A stretch of 64,000 nucleotides of DNA from Parabacteroides sp. FAFU027 (GCF_022808675.1 NZ_JAKZKV010000001.1:310001-374000), one strand, 5' to 3'; shown: positions 52,842-61,980, numbered from the stretch's first letter. Made by a program: numbers and translations. Notes: generated from the sequence alone by a model not told the origin.

Positions 52842-52916
52842 TGGGCCCAATAGGATTCGAACCTATGACCCCCTGCTTGTAAGGCAGGTGCTCTGAACCA
52901 GCTGAGCTATGAGCCC
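52842..52916 (-). tRNA. tRNA-Val(UAC), last copy of the array
   Basis: 75 nt, anticodon loop CTTACAA (UAC). The acceptor is GGGCTCA / TGGGCCC, different from the other six copies, and this is the only copy with CCA encoded (52839-52841). Confidence 0.96.
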
Positions 52917-52964
52917 CAATATTTGTTTTGTTGAATGAGTGGGAGTAATACTCCTTGTAAATCG

Positions 52965-53039
52965 TGGGTCCAATAGGATTCGAACCTATGACCCTCTGCT
53001 TGTAAGGCAGATGCTCTGAACCAGCTGAGCTATGAACCC
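52965..53039 (-). tRNA. tRNA-Val(UAC), copy 6
   Basis: 75 nt, anticodon UAC, acceptor GGGTTCA / TGGACCC, CCA not encoded. The body is identical to copies 1-5. Confidence 0.96.
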
Positions 53040-53090
53040 GATTTATGCAATAACTTTGATGAACGTCTGGAGAAATTCTCCTGTAAATCG

Positions 53091-53165
53091 TGGGTCCAAT
53101 AGGATTCGAACCTATGACCCTCTGCTTGTAAGGCAGATGCTCTGAACCAGCTGAGCTATGAACCC
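53091..53165 (-). tRNA. tRNA-Val(UAC), copy 5
   Basis: Identical 75-nt body to copies 1-4 and 6, anticodon UAC. Its flanks match those of copy 3. Confidence 0.96.
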
Positions 53166-53217
53166 GATTTATGCAATAACTTTGATGAACGTTTGGAGTA
53201 AATCCTCCTGTAAATCG

Positions 53218-53292
53218 TGGGTCCAATAGGATTCGAACCTATGACCCTCTGCTTGTAAGGCAGATGCTCTGAACCAGCTGAGCTATGAACCC
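53218..53292 (-). tRNA. tRNA-Val(UAC), copy 4
   Basis: Identical body, anticodon UAC. Its flanks match those of copy 2. Confidence 0.96.
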
Positions 53293-53343
53293 GATTTATG
53301 CAATAACTTTGATGAACGTCTGGAGAAATTCTCCTGTAAATCG

Positions 53344-53418
53344 TGGGTCCAATAGGATTCGAACCTATGACCCTCTGCTTGTAAGGCAGATGCTCTGAAC
53401 CAGCTGAGCTATGAACCC
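53344..53418 (-). tRNA. tRNA-Val(UAC), copy 3
   Basis: Identical body, anticodon UAC. Its position is exactly 253 bp from copy 5. Confidence 0.96.
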
Positions 53419-53470
53419 GATTTATGCAATAACTTTGATGAACGTTTGGAGTAAATCCTCCTGTAAATCG

Positions 53471-53545
53471 TGGGTCCAATAGGATTCGAACCTATGACCC
53501 TCTGCTTGTAAGGCAGATGCTCTGAACCAGCTGAGCTATGAACCC
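53471..53545 (-). tRNA. tRNA-Val(UAC), copy 2
   Basis: Identical body, anticodon UAC. Its position is exactly 253 bp from copy 4. Confidence 0.96.
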
Positions 53546-53596
53546 GATTTTGCAATAACTAAGATGAACATTTGGAGTAAATTCTCCTGTAAATCG

Positions 53597-53671
53597 TGGG
53601 TCCAATAGGATTCGAACCTATGACCCTCTGCTTGTAAGGCAGATGCTCTGAACCAGCTGAGCTATGAACCC
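53597..53671 (-). tRNA. tRNA-Val(UAC), first copy of the array
   Basis: Identical body, anticodon UAC. It is promoter-proximal, with a -7 element 36 nt upstream. Confidence 0.96.
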
Positions 53672-53706
53672 GATTTGTTAAGAAGCTTTATTTCTCAAAA
53701 GCGATG

Positions 53707-53714
53707 CAAAGGTA
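53707..53714 (-). promoter_or_regulatory. -7 element of the tRNA-Val operon
   Basis: Reads TACCTTTGC on the minus strand. No such element is found in the spacers, so all seven tRNAs are probably one transcript. Confidence 0.7.
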
Positions 53715-53798
53715 CGACTTTTCCGCAAACCTCCAAATTTTTCATACAAACTTCTACAAAAAAGTCTCTATCCATCGTATTTTCCGACAAATAAGCAT

Positions 53799-53806
53799 TA
53801 AATTTG
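53799..53806 (+). promoter_or_regulatory. -7 element for purB
   Basis: TAAATTTG followed by CA, 22 nt before the ATG at 53828. Confidence 0.65.
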
Positions 53807-53827
53807 CAGGGTAATAGAACCTAATTT

Positions 53828-55171
53828 ATGAGATTAAATTCATTAACCGCTATTTCACCCGTTGATGGGCGTTACAGAGACAAAGCAGAAGCTTTAGACC
53901 TATACTTTTCAGAGTTTGCACTAATCCGTTACCGCGTACTGGTTGAAGTAGAATACTTTATCGCACTTTGCGAGCTTCCATTACCGGAATTACGTAATAT
54001 TTCAGCCGACAAATTTGAGCCATTAAGAGAAATCTACCGTTCGTTTACCGAAGAAGATGCTCTGAAAATCAAATCTATCGAGTCGGTTACCAACCACGAC
54101 GTAAAAGCCGTAGAATATTTCATCAAAGAAAAATTCGACATCTTAGGTCTTCAGGAATACAAAGAGTTTATTCACTTCGGACTGACTTCACAAGATATCA
54201 ACAACACATCAATCCCGGTTTCTATCAAAGAGGCGGTAGATAAAATCTACATTCCATTGCTGGAGAAACTGATTGAGACGTTAAAAGGATTCGCCATCGA
54301 ATGGAAAGAAATCCCGATGTTGGCAAAAACACACGGACAGCCTGCCTCTCCTACCCGTCTGGGCAAAGAGGTGATGGTATTTGTTTACCGTCTGGAAAAA
54401 CAACTGGAGCAACTGAAAGCAGTTCCTCACAGCGGTAAATTCGGTGGTGCTACCGGAAACTTCAACGCTCACACCGTTGCATACCCTTCTTTCGACTGGA
54501 AAGCCTTCGGCGAGAAATTCCTGAGCGAAAAACTGGGTATCATCCGCGAAGATTACACCACACAGATTTCAAACTACGACAATCTGGCTGCTTTGTTCGA
54601 TGCTTTGAAACGCATCAACACCATCGTGATTGACATGAACCGCGACTTCTGGCAATATGTTTCGATGGAATACTTCAAACAGAAAATCAAAGCCGGTGAA
54701 GTAGGTTCTTCAGCCATGCCGCACAAGGTTAACCCTATCGACTTTGAGAACTCGGAAGGGAACCTCGGTATCGCAAATGCAATTCTGGAGCATTTGGCAA
54801 CCAAATTGCCTATTTCACGTTTGCAGCGCGACCTGACCGACTCAACCGTATTGCGTAACGTGGGTGTTCCGTTTGCTCACACGATGATCGCATTCCAGAG
54901 CTCATTGAAGGGGCTGAACAAACTGTTGCTGAATGAAAAAGCATTACAGGCTGACCTCGAAGGTTGCTGGAACGTGGTTGCTGAAGGCATCCAGACTATT
55001 CTTCGTCGTGAAGGTTATCCACAACCATACGAGGCATTGAAAGGATTGACCCGTACCAATGAAGAGGTGAACGAATCTTCTATCCATCGCTTTATCGACA
55101 CATTGAATGTAAGTGAGGCGATTAAAGACGAGCTTAAAAAAATAACACCGCACAATTATACAGGAATCTAA
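53828..55171 (+). CDS. purB: Adenylosuccinate lyase
   Basis: Releases fumarate from SAICAR and adenylosuccinate in purine synthesis; soluble homotetramer. 447 aa. The start NSLTAISPVDGRYRDK and the fumarase/ASL signature SSAMPHKVNPIDFENSEGN (about 298-316), with the catalytic Ser loop, are diagnostic, as are KTHGQPASPTRLGKE and HFGLTSQDINNTS. It belongs to the longer E. coli-like PurB group. The RluB-like gene follows after 69 nt on the same strand with no clear terminator between. Confidence 0.96.
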   Translation: MRLNSLTAISPVDGRYRDKAEALDLYFSEFALIRYRVLVEVEYFIALCELPLPELRNISADKFEPLREIYRSFTEEDALKIKSIESVTNHDVKAVEYFIKEKFDILGLQEYKEFIHFGLTSQDINNTSIPVSIKEAVDKIYIPLLEKLIETLKGFAIEWKEIPMLAKTHGQPASPTRLGKEVMVFVYRLEKQLEQLKAVPHSGKFGGATGNFNAHTVAYPSFDWKAFGEKFLSEKLGIIREDYTTQISNYDNLAALFDALKRINTIVIDMNRDFWQYVSMEYFKQKIKAGEVGSSAMPHKVNPIDFENSEGNLGIANAILEHLATKLPISRLQRDLTDSTVLRNVGVPFAHTMIAFQSSLKGLNKLLLNEKALQADLEGCWNVVAEGIQTILRREGYPQPYEALKGLTRTNEEVNESSIHRFIDTLNVSEAIKDELKKITPHNYTGI

Positions 55172-55240
55172 TTTATACCGTTATATAAAACACAAAGACA
55201 ACAAAGCCGAGAGGCCCGTAATATTTAATTTAATTTACAA

Positions 55241-56749
55241 ATGAAGACAGAAAGAGAACACAAGCGTCCAAGGATTGGCTCAGCCAACAAAGATGTAAAC
55301 CGTGAGGGTAACAATTACGAGAGAGGGAACTCTCAATTTTCAGGCGGACGTCAATTTGAAAGAAGGAATGATGGAGGTTACGAACGCAGAAATGACCGTT
55401 TCGAGCGCCCGTCACAAGGCGGAGACAGAGATGGTAACCGTTTCGAACGCCCACGCCGTGAAGGTGGATACGAACAACGCCAGGGCGGATATAACCGCGA
55501 AGGTGGCAACCGTGAGGGTGGATTCCGTCGTGAAGGTGGATACAACCGCGAAGGTGGATTCAATCGTGAAGGAGGTAACCGCGAAGGTGGATTCCGTCGC
55601 GAGGGTGGATACAATCGTGAGGGAGGTAACCGCGAAGGCGGATTCCGTCGCGAAGGTGGATACAATCGTGAAGGAGGTAACCGCGAAGGAGGTTTTCGTC
55701 GTGAAGGCGGATACAACCGCGAAGGTGGCAACCGTGAGGGCGGATTCCGTCGTGAAGGTGGATTCAACCGCGAGGGAGGTAATCGCGAAGGCGGATTCGA
55801 CAGACCACGTAAACCGTTTAACCGCGAAGGCGGATACAATAACAGAGACGGAAGAAGCAATGACCGTCCTTTCAACCGTGACCGCAATTTTGGCGGCGGA
55901 CAAGGAGGATATAACCGTGGTGGTGGAAACCGTCCCGGTGGCAGACCCTTCCAGAGAAATGACCGTTTCAACAGAGAACCGTTCGTAAAACCGAAAGAGG
56001 TTGAATACAACGATACAATCACCGATCCAAACGAGCCTATTCGTCTGAACAAATTCCTGGCTAACGCTGGTATTTGCTCACGTCGTGAAGCGGATGAATT
56101 TATCCAGGCCGGTGTGGTGAAAGTAAATGGTGAAGTGGTTACCGAACTGGGAACCAAAGTTCACCGTTACGATCAGATCCATTTCCACGATGACGCGGTG
56201 AAACTGGAGCGCAAAATCTACGTTTTGCTCAACAAACCGAAAGATTGCGTAACAACTGCTGATGATCCACAGGCACGTACCACTGTAATGGAGCTGGTAA
56301 AAGAGGCATGTCACGAACGCATTTATCCGGTAGGTCGTCTGGATAAAAACACAACCGGTGTTTTATTGCTGACTAACGACGGTGACCTGGCATCAAAACT
56401 GATGCACCCGAAATTCCTGAAGAAAAAAATCTACCACGTGTGGTTAGATAAAGATATTCCAATGGAAGATTTGCAGAAAATTGCTGACGGAATCGAACTG
56501 GAAGACGGAGAAATCCACGCTGACGCTATCAGCTACGCCAACGAAGAATCCAGTAAAGAAGTCGGAATCGAAATTCACTCAGGAAGAAACCGTATCGTTC
56601 GTCGTATTTTCGAACACCTCGGTTACCGCGTGATGAAACTTGACCGAGTTTACTTTGCCGGCTTAACTAAAAAGAACCTTCCACGTGGACGCTGGAGATA
56701 CCTGACACAACAGGAAGTCAACATGCTTCGCATGGGCGCTTTTGAATAA
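55241..56749 (+). CDS. RluB/RsuA-type pseudouridine synthase with Arg/Gly repeat N-terminus
   Basis: Makes pseudouridine in rRNA. Residues about 65-190 are low-complexity repeats built on YNREGG, NREGG and FRREGG, then a GGYNRGGGNRPGGR spacer. An S4 domain follows (about 264-310, IRLNKFLANAGICSRREADEFIQAG), then the catalytic domain with GRLDKNTTGVLLLTNDG (catalytic D368). Family members are usually 230-300 aa; the extra ~250 residues are the repeat tail, likely disordered and RNA-binding. A specific 23S or 16S target cannot be given. Confidence 0.93.
   Translation: MKTEREHKRPRIGSANKDVNREGNNYERGNSQFSGGRQFERRNDGGYERRNDRFERPSQGGDRDGNRFERPRREGGYEQRQGGYNREGGNREGGFRREGGYNREGGFNREGGNREGGFRREGGYNREGGNREGGFRREGGYNREGGNREGGFRREGGYNREGGNREGGFRREGGFNREGGNREGGFDRPRKPFNREGGYNNRDGRSNDRPFNRDRNFGGGQGGYNRGGGNRPGGRPFQRNDRFNREPFVKPKEVEYNDTITDPNEPIRLNKFLANAGICSRREADEFIQAGVVKVNGEVVTELGTKVHRYDQIHFHDDAVKLERKIYVLLNKPKDCVTTADDPQARTTVMELVKEACHERIYPVGRLDKNTTGVLLLTNDGDLASKLMHPKFLKKKIYHVWLDKDIPMEDLQKIADGIELEDGEIHADAISYANEESSKEVGIEIHSGRNRIVRRIFEHLGYRVMKLDRVYFAGLTKKNLPRGRWRYLTQQEVNMLRMGAFE
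55480..55800 (+). repeat. Coding tandem repeat of Arg-Glu-Gly-Gly units
   Basis: Within the pseudouridine synthase gene. Units of 24 to 51 bp encode GGYNREGG, GGFNREGG and GGNREGGFRRE in rotation. Synonymous differences between copies (GAAGGT, GAGGGT, GAAGGC, GAAGGA) show the protein sequence is being kept. Confidence 0.85.
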
Positions 56750-56769
56750 TGAATTTCATCAGATAAACG

Positions 56770-56872
56770 ACCGCAAAGAGCGCCGGGTGTGCGCATGAAG
56801 CCTGAAATATTGTCACTGACAAATATTTAAAGCCGAATGTAATGCCAATAAGCGATCTTTGCGGTTATTTTT
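56770..56872 (+). terminator. Possible large-loop terminator after the pseudouridine synthase gene
   Basis: ACCGCAAAGA (56770-56779) is complementary to TCTTTGCGGT (56856-56865), followed by a long T-run. The loop is about 76 nt, so this is weak support. Confidence 0.4.
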
Positions 56873-56979
56873 TTTTCGTTTCTGTCGGTTTTTCGTTAAT
56901 TTCGCAAACGATTTGCGTCAAATCGACAAAAATCAGTGACAATTAAAATTACAACAAACATATTTCAATCGTAATCATT

Positions 56980-58377
56980 ATGGAGAGTATCAGTAGAACT
57001 AAAATCGTTGACCTGCTGAAACGCGAAGATTTCGGCGCTAAGGTAAACGTAAAAGGTTGGGTTCGTACCCGACGCGGTAGCAAACAGGTGAGTTTCATCG
57101 CCCTGAATGACGGTTCTACTATAAATAATGTACAGATCGTTGTTGACAACGAGCATTATGACGAAGAACTGCTGAAAGTCATTACCACAGGTTCATGTGT
57201 AAGCATTAACGGAACTTTGGTACAATCACACGGCAAAGGTCAGGCTGTAGAAATCCACGCTAACGGAGTTGAAGTATATGGTTCAGCTGATGCAACAACC
57301 TATCCGCTTCAGAAAAAAGGTCACTCATTGGAGTTCCTGCGTGAAATCGCACACCTTCGCCCACGTACCAATACATTCGGAGCTATACTGCGTGTACGTC
57401 ACCACATGGCATTCGCTATCCATAAATTCTTTAATGAAAAAGGATTCTTTTACCTGCATACACCAATCGTTACTGCTTCAGACTGTGAAGGTGCCGGTTC
57501 TATGTTCCAGGTAACCACGCTGGATGTAAATAATCCTGCCCGTACTGAAGAGGGAGCAATCGATTATACTCAGGACTTCTTTGGAAAAAGCGCAAACCTG
57601 ACTGTATCAGGTCAGCTTGAAGGAGAACTGGGTGCAATGGCTCTGGGTGCTATTTACACATTTGGTCCAACTTTCCGCGCAGAAAACTCCAATACACCAC
57701 GACACCTGGCTGAGTTCTGGATGATTGAGCCGGAAGTCGCATTCAACGAGCTGAAAGAAAACATGGATTTGGCTGAAGAATTCATCAAATATCTGATCCA
57801 ATACGCTCTAGACAACTGTATCGATGATCTGAACTTCTTGTCGGAAATGTACGACAAAGAGTTGATTGAGCGTCTGAAATTTGTCATTGAATACGACTTC
57901 GTTCGTTTGCCATATACTGAAGGGGTTAAAATCCTCGAAGAAAGTGGTGAGAAGTTCGAATTCCCGGTTTACTGGGGCGCAGACCTCCAATCAGAACACG
58001 AGCGTTACCTGGTGGAGAAACACTTCAAAAAACCGGTTATCCTGACCGACTACCCGAAAGAGATCAAAGCTTTCTATATGAAGCAAAACGAAGACGGAAA
58101 AACCGTTCGTGCGATGGACGTACTTTTCCCGAAAATCGGAGAGATCATAGGTGGTTCTCAGCGTGAGGAAGACTTCGATAAACTGTCAAAACGCATCGAA
58201 GAGATGGAGATCCCGATGAAAGATATGTGGTGGTATCTTGATACCCGTCGTTTCGGTTCAGCCCCACACTCAGGATTCGGACTCGGATTTGAACGTCTGT
58301 TGCTTTTCGTAACCGGCATGTCAAACATCCGCGACGTTATTCCTTTCCCAAGAACTCCGAAAAACTGCGAATTCTAA
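56980..58377 (+). CDS. asnS: Asparaginyl-tRNA synthetase
   Basis: Charges tRNA-Asn; class II synthetase, 465 aa. An N-terminal OB-fold anticodon-binding domain (about 10-115: [26 protein letters not shown]) is followed by the catalytic core with motif 2 around [25 protein letters not shown] and motif 3 [15 protein letters not shown]. The N-type wording ([33 protein letters not shown]) separates it from AspS. The terminator at 58401 makes it monocistronic. Confidence 0.97.
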   Translation: MESISRTKIVDLLKREDFGAKVNVKGWVRTRRGSKQVSFIALNDGSTINNVQIVVDNEHYDEELLKVITTGSCVSINGTLVQSHGKGQAVEIHANGVEVYGSADATTYPLQKKGHSLEFLREIAHLRPRTNTFGAILRVRHHMAFAIHKFFNEKGFFYLHTPIVTASDCEGAGSMFQVTTLDVNNPARTEEGAIDYTQDFFGKSANLTVSGQLEGELGAMALGAIYTFGPTFRAENSNTPRHLAEFWMIEPEVAFNELKENMDLAEEFIKYLIQYALDNCIDDLNFLSEMYDKELIERLKFVIEYDFVRLPYTEGVKILEESGEKFEFPVYWGADLQSEHERYLVEKHFKKPVILTDYPKEIKAFYMKQNEDGKTVRAMDVLFPKIGEIIGGSQREEDFDKLSKRIEEMEIPMKDMWWYLDTRRFGSAPHSGFGLGFERLLLFVTGMSNIRDVIPFPRTPKNCEF

Positions 58378-58400
58378 TCTGGCATTTCGCCTTTTCATAC

Positions 58401-58432
58401 AATGGCTTTCCGGCAACGGAAGGCCATTTTTT
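58401..58432 (+). terminator. Intrinsic terminator after asnS
   Basis: AATGGCTTTCCG (58401-58412) pairs with CGGAAGGCCATT (58417-58428, one G-T), with a 4-nt loop and T-run. Confidence 0.93.
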
Positions 58433-58528
58433 ATAGCACTCCGTGAGCCTTGCTGCCGGTAACTGCGAAAAATTAACAATTCTACTTTCTTTAATCCTTT
58501 GGAATTATTTTACCGGAAAATAAATGGC

Positions 58529-58536
58529 TAAATTTG
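58529..58536 (+). promoter_or_regulatory. -7 element for the TonB-like anchor gene
   Basis: TAAATTTG followed by CA, 55 nt before the ATG at 58592. Confidence 0.6.
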
Positions 58537-58591
58537 CATCCATTTTCAGAATAGCCGGACCAGACCGACGCTGAATGAAGCACGCATCAAA

Positions 58592-59482
58592 ATGAATTTT
58601 TTCAGAAGAAACCGATATAACTTAATTGCTGCTTTTGTATCTATAGCTCTACACGTAACGTTTGTAGTGGTACTTAGTTTTAAGCTGAATAAGGAATTAT
58701 TTTCGAAGGAAGATGAAGATAATCAGTTTGAGCTGCAGCTTCAACCAGAGCAAGAAAACCCGCTGCCACCTCAACCCCAACAAAAAACAGAAGAGACAAA
58801 AAAGCTGGTGGAAGAGATAATGAAAACCATTGACATCCCCCAGCCCGATCTTACCGATAAAACAGAAAACACTTCTCAGGATTTGGGAGAAATCCCGCTT
58901 GCCGAAAAGAAGGATACAGCTGTAGCTCAGGCCGTCGAGAAACTACTAGAAGCATTAACGACACCGCCTCCACCCGTTGAAGACAGCATTATCAAAAAAG
59001 AGATTCAGGAAATGCAAAAAGCAAGAGAGCAAATCCTGACAGACAAACGCCGCAAAGAGGACGACCGTCGCTTCCTGATAGACAATTACCGAACCATCCG
59101 TAACTTCAAAAAGGTTTATCCGTACGCTCTCAAAACCAGACAGGTGATTGATAGTTTAAATAAAAAACTGGCTACAGTTTCTGACAATCGTGTAAGAAAA
59201 CAAATGATCAAAGAAAAAGAAAAAGAGCTTTTTGGTCAATTTGAAAAGGAAGTCCGGAATATGTCATTCTCTCAGGGAAAGCTTCTACTCAAGCTTATTG
59301 CCCGTGAAACTGACCAGAGTGCTTATGATTTGATTAAGACCTACAAAGGGAAAGTTCCGGCCACATTCTGGTATGGAGTGGGATTACTCTTCCGGGAAAA
59401 TCTTAAGATGGAATATGATTCAATAAGCGAAGATGCTTTACTGGAAAAGATCGTTATAAAATACAAGCAGGGAAAATTGTAA
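58592..59482 (+). CDS. Membrane-anchored proline-rich protein, TonB-like N-terminus
   Basis: 296-aa protein with a short cytoplasmic start, one membrane span (residues about 11-31), then a Pro/Gln-rich segment (NPLPPQPQQK, IDIPQPD, TPPPPVED), a Lys/Glu-rich helical region and a C-terminal helical domain. The N-terminus resembles TonB, but no TonB C-terminal domain (YP box) is present. It may be a cell-envelope linker. A perfect terminator follows 77 nt later. I do not recognise the family. Confidence 0.6.
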   Translation: MNFFRRNRYNLIAAFVSIALHVTFVVVLSFKLNKELFSKEDEDNQFELQLQPEQENPLPPQPQQKTEETKKLVEEIMKTIDIPQPDLTDKTENTSQDLGEIPLAEKKDTAVAQAVEKLLEALTTPPPPVEDSIIKKEIQEMQKAREQILTDKRRKEDDRRFLIDNYRTIRNFKKVYPYALKTRQVIDSLNKKLATVSDNRVRKQMIKEKEKELFGQFEKEVRNMSFSQGKLLLKLIARETDQSAYDLIKTYKGKVPATFWYGVGLLFRENLKMEYDSISEDALLEKIVIKYKQGKL

Positions 59483-59559
59483 AATCGATTATCAGGAAAC
59501 CAAGATTTAATGAAACGCATTCGAATTACTACGTTCTTCAGGAAAATATAGCATAACAC

Positions 59560-59613
59560 AAAAAGCGAAAAGAGGTTGTCTCCTGTTTAGGAGACAACCT
59601 CTTTTCGCTTTTT
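59560..59613. terminator. Perfect 24-bp-stem bidirectional terminator
   Basis: Arms 59560-59583 and 59590-59613 pair without mismatch around loop TGTTTA, with A/T runs at both ends. It serves the 58592 gene on + and the small reading frame at 59623 on -. Confidence 0.95.
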
Positions 59614-59622
59614 ATCAGGCTC

Positions 59623-59739
59623 TTATTTGCTGATTGTGATAGTTTGCTTTACTTTTTCCACACCGGTAACCGTCTGAGGCATTTTAGTTGTGTAGTATAG
59701 TGACTCATTACAACGAGCAAATCCAATCAGGTAAATCAT
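59623..59739 (-). CDS. Possible small protein (38 aa)
   Basis: ATG at 59739 reads to TAA at 59623 on the minus strand (MIYLIGFARCNESL ... TVTGVEKVKQTITISK). It ends 10 nt before a strong terminator in the right direction, which supports a real transcript. No family is known and no clear promoter is seen. Confidence 0.3.
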   Translation of the reverse strand: MIYLIGFARCNESLYYTTKMPQTVTGVEKVKQTITISK

Positions 59740-59782
59740 ACAAAAACTTGAATAATCCTTCAGGAAGATGGCCGAATGTCGT

Positions 59783-59790
59783 TACCTTTG
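59783..59790 (+). promoter_or_regulatory. -7 element that decides the tilS start
   Basis: TACCTTTG followed by CA lies inside the longer open frame from ATG 59768, so translation from that ATG is unlikely. The GTG at 59810 follows 19 nt later. Confidence 0.6.
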
Positions 59791-59809
59791 CAGTCTAAAT
59801 AACATAAGG

Positions 59810-61147
59810 GTGCAACTAAAGGTCAAAGCATATATTCAGCAAAACAAACTATTACCGGACGGTGTAAAAGTGATTACAGGCGTTAGCGGAGGCGCCGACT
59901 CCGTCGCACTCTTACATTATCTGAAAGAAGCGGGATATGAATGTATTGCTGCTCACTGCAATTTTCACCTTCGGGGAGAAGAATCAAACCGTGACGAAGA
60001 GTTTGTACGTGATTTGTGCGGTAGGTGGGATGTACCACTGGAGGTAATTGATTTTCATACTGAAAAGATTGCTGCTGAGCAAAAAGTATCCATCGAAATG
60101 GCCGCGAGAGAACTTCGTTACCAATGGTTTGAAGAGTTGCGTATTCAATACAAGGCAGAAGTCATTGCTGTTGCCCACCACAAAGACGATTCGGTTGAGA
60201 CCTTTTTGCTTAACCTGATCCGGGGAACCGGAATTCGCGGTCTGTCAGGGATGAAACCAGTCAATGGCAAAATCATTCGTCCGTTACTTTGCGTCTCCCG
60301 TCAGGAAGTTGAAGAATATATCGAACAAAACAATCTCTCTTTCGTCCACGACAGCACTAACAGCGAAACGCTCTATACCCGGAATAAAATCCGACTGGAA
60401 GTATTACCGCTGTTACAACAATTTAATCCATCTATAAAGGAAACGATTATACAGACTTCCTGTTATTTGAGTGATACGGCAGAGGTCTATTTCTCCGAAA
60501 TTGAAAAGCAAAGGAGAAATCTGATCCATTCTGTCTCAGGAAAGACCTATATCTCAATTCCTGAGCTAAAAAAATCGCCTTTTGCCCAAACCATTTTATT
60601 TGAATTATTAAGCCCGTTTGGTTTTAACAGTACAGTTTGTGCTGAAATATTCGAATCTCTGGATGGCCTTTCCGGTAAACAGTTTTTTTCGACCGAATAT
60701 CGGTTAGTGAAGAATCGTGAAGAGCTGATCATCGATAAAAAGAAGGAAGAAAATGAGGTTTCAATCACAATTCCGTCTCCGGAAGAAAAAGTGAGACGAC
60801 CTTTCTATCTCAGTTTTGACATTATCCCGGCCGCAAATTTTAGCATCCCAAAAGATAAAGAGATTGGCTGCTTCGATGCCGATAAGGTCAGATTTCCCCT
60901 CACCCTGCGCAAATGGAAAATCGGAGATCGTTTCGTTCCTTTTGGAATGAAAGGCAGTAAGAAGCTAAGCGATTATTTTTCAGATCGGAAGTTTAGTCTT
61001 TTGCAAAAAGAGGAAGCAAATGTGTTATGCAGTGGAAACAAGATCATTTGGCTTATAGGCGAACGGACGGATAACCGGTTCAGAATTGACGAGCAAACAA
61101 CCAAAATCCTCGTTATACAATACAATGCTAACTCAACAGATTTATAA
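59810..61147 (+). CDS. tilS: tRNA(Ile)-lysidine synthase
   Basis: Adds lysine to C34 of tRNA-Ile(CAU), changing its reading to AUA; essential in most bacteria. An ATP-pyrophosphatase P-loop VSGGADSVALLHYL (about residues 27-40) is followed by the HCNFHLRGEESNRDEEF motif, HHKDDSVETFLLNL, and C-terminal TilS domains (TLRKWKIGDRFVPFGMKGSKKLSDYF). Start is GTG at 59810, 445 aa, chosen because a -7 element lies inside the longer frame. The DUF3108 gene follows after 3 nt. Confidence 0.93.
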   Translation: MQLKVKAYIQQNKLLPDGVKVITGVSGGADSVALLHYLKEAGYECIAAHCNFHLRGEESNRDEEFVRDLCGRWDVPLEVIDFHTEKIAAEQKVSIEMAARELRYQWFEELRIQYKAEVIAVAHHKDDSVETFLLNLIRGTGIRGLSGMKPVNGKIIRPLLCVSRQEVEEYIEQNNLSFVHDSTNSETLYTRNKIRLEVLPLLQQFNPSIKETIIQTSCYLSDTAEVYFSEIEKQRRNLIHSVSGKTYISIPELKKSPFAQTILFELLSPFGFNSTVCAEIFESLDGLSGKQFFSTEYRLVKNREELIIDKKKEENEVSITIPSPEEKVRRPFYLSFDIIPAANFSIPKDKEIGCFDADKVRFPLTLRKWKIGDRFVPFGMKGSKKLSDYFSDRKFSLLQKEEANVLCSGNKIIWLIGERTDNRFRIDEQTTKILVIQYNANSTDL

Positions 61148-61150
61148 GAA

Positions 61151-61960
61151 ATGGAATTCTCACATAAAATAAAAAGCTTTGTCGCATGTCTGCTTTTATG
61201 CCTGACAGTTGCCAATGCCCAAAACCGTCCATTTCAACCAGGTGAGAAACTTACCTATAATGCATTCTACAACCTGGGAATGATCTGGCTGCACGCCGGA
61301 GAGGTACAGTTTTCTGTCGATCAAAAACCATTTGGAGGCAAGACGGCTTACTTTTTTGAAGCCGTTGGCAAAACAATTCCCAAGTACGACTGGATGTACA
61401 AAGTAAGGGATTACTACAAATCATACGTCGATATAGACACCTTCAATTCGCTTTGGGCAGAAAGAAACACCCTGGAAGGGAGTAACAAGGTGTATGAAAA
61501 CTATACGTTTAAACCCAGGGATAAGCACATATATTACACAATAAAGAATTCGAAAACGAAATTACTCAAAGATACGTTGCAAGTATCCACAAATAGTGTG
61601 TTCGATGTATTGACTTTGATTTATCAATGCCGCAATTTAAACTTTGAGCGCTACAAAGTCAACGAAAAATTTCCGTTGCGAATTATTCTTGATGGTAAGG
61701 TTTATCCTATTTTCCTGCGATATCTCGGTAAAGAGGTGGTCAAAAATAAAGACGAAAAGAAATACCGATGTATTAGATTCTCAGCACTTTTGGTCGAGGG
61801 AAGTATATTTAAAGGTGGTGAAGATATGAATATCTGGGTAACAGATGATGACAACAGAGTCCCCATTCTGGTGGAAGCAAAGATTCTGATCGGTTCTGTC
61901 AAAGCCTATCTCAGGACCATGGAAGGACTAAAATATGAGGTAAAGGCGTTAGTACGATAA
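61151..61960 (+). CDS. Exported DUF3108 protein
   Basis: 269-aa exported protein with a signal peptide (1-24, ending ANA) and the DUF3108 pattern: FQPGEKLTYNAFYNLGMIWLHAGEV near the start, YYKSYVDIDTF, and WVTDDDNRVPILVEAKILIGSVKAYL near the end. The DUF3108 fold is a beta-rich periplasmic domain of unknown function. It overlaps transcriptionally with tilS (gap 3 nt) and ends at the bidirectional terminator 61981. Confidence 0.88.
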   Translation: MEFSHKIKSFVACLLLCLTVANAQNRPFQPGEKLTYNAFYNLGMIWLHAGEVQFSVDQKPFGGKTAYFFEAVGKTIPKYDWMYKVRDYYKSYVDIDTFNSLWAERNTLEGSNKVYENYTFKPRDKHIYYTIKNSKTKLLKDTLQVSTNSVFDVLTLIYQCRNLNFERYKVNEKFPLRIILDGKVYPIFLRYLGKEVVKNKDEKKYRCIRFSALLVEGSIFKGGEDMNIWVTDDDNRVPILVEAKILIGSVKAYLRTMEGLKYEVKALVR

Positions 61961-61980
61961 ATATCCTGACATTCAAAAAT

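Noticed and set aside
52672-53479. Long minus-strand open frames across the tRNA array
   Set aside because: They are the translated tRNA-Val repeats (HSSAGSEHLPYKQ repeated), not a protein.
55302-56157. Alternative-frame proteins over the Arg/Gly repeat
   Set aside because: Shadow frames produced by the repetitive codons of the pseudouridine synthase gene. The real frame has S4 and catalytic motifs.
59768-59809. ATG at 59768 as the tilS start
   Set aside because: A -7 promoter element lies within the first codons. GTG at 59810 leads directly into the conserved N-terminus.
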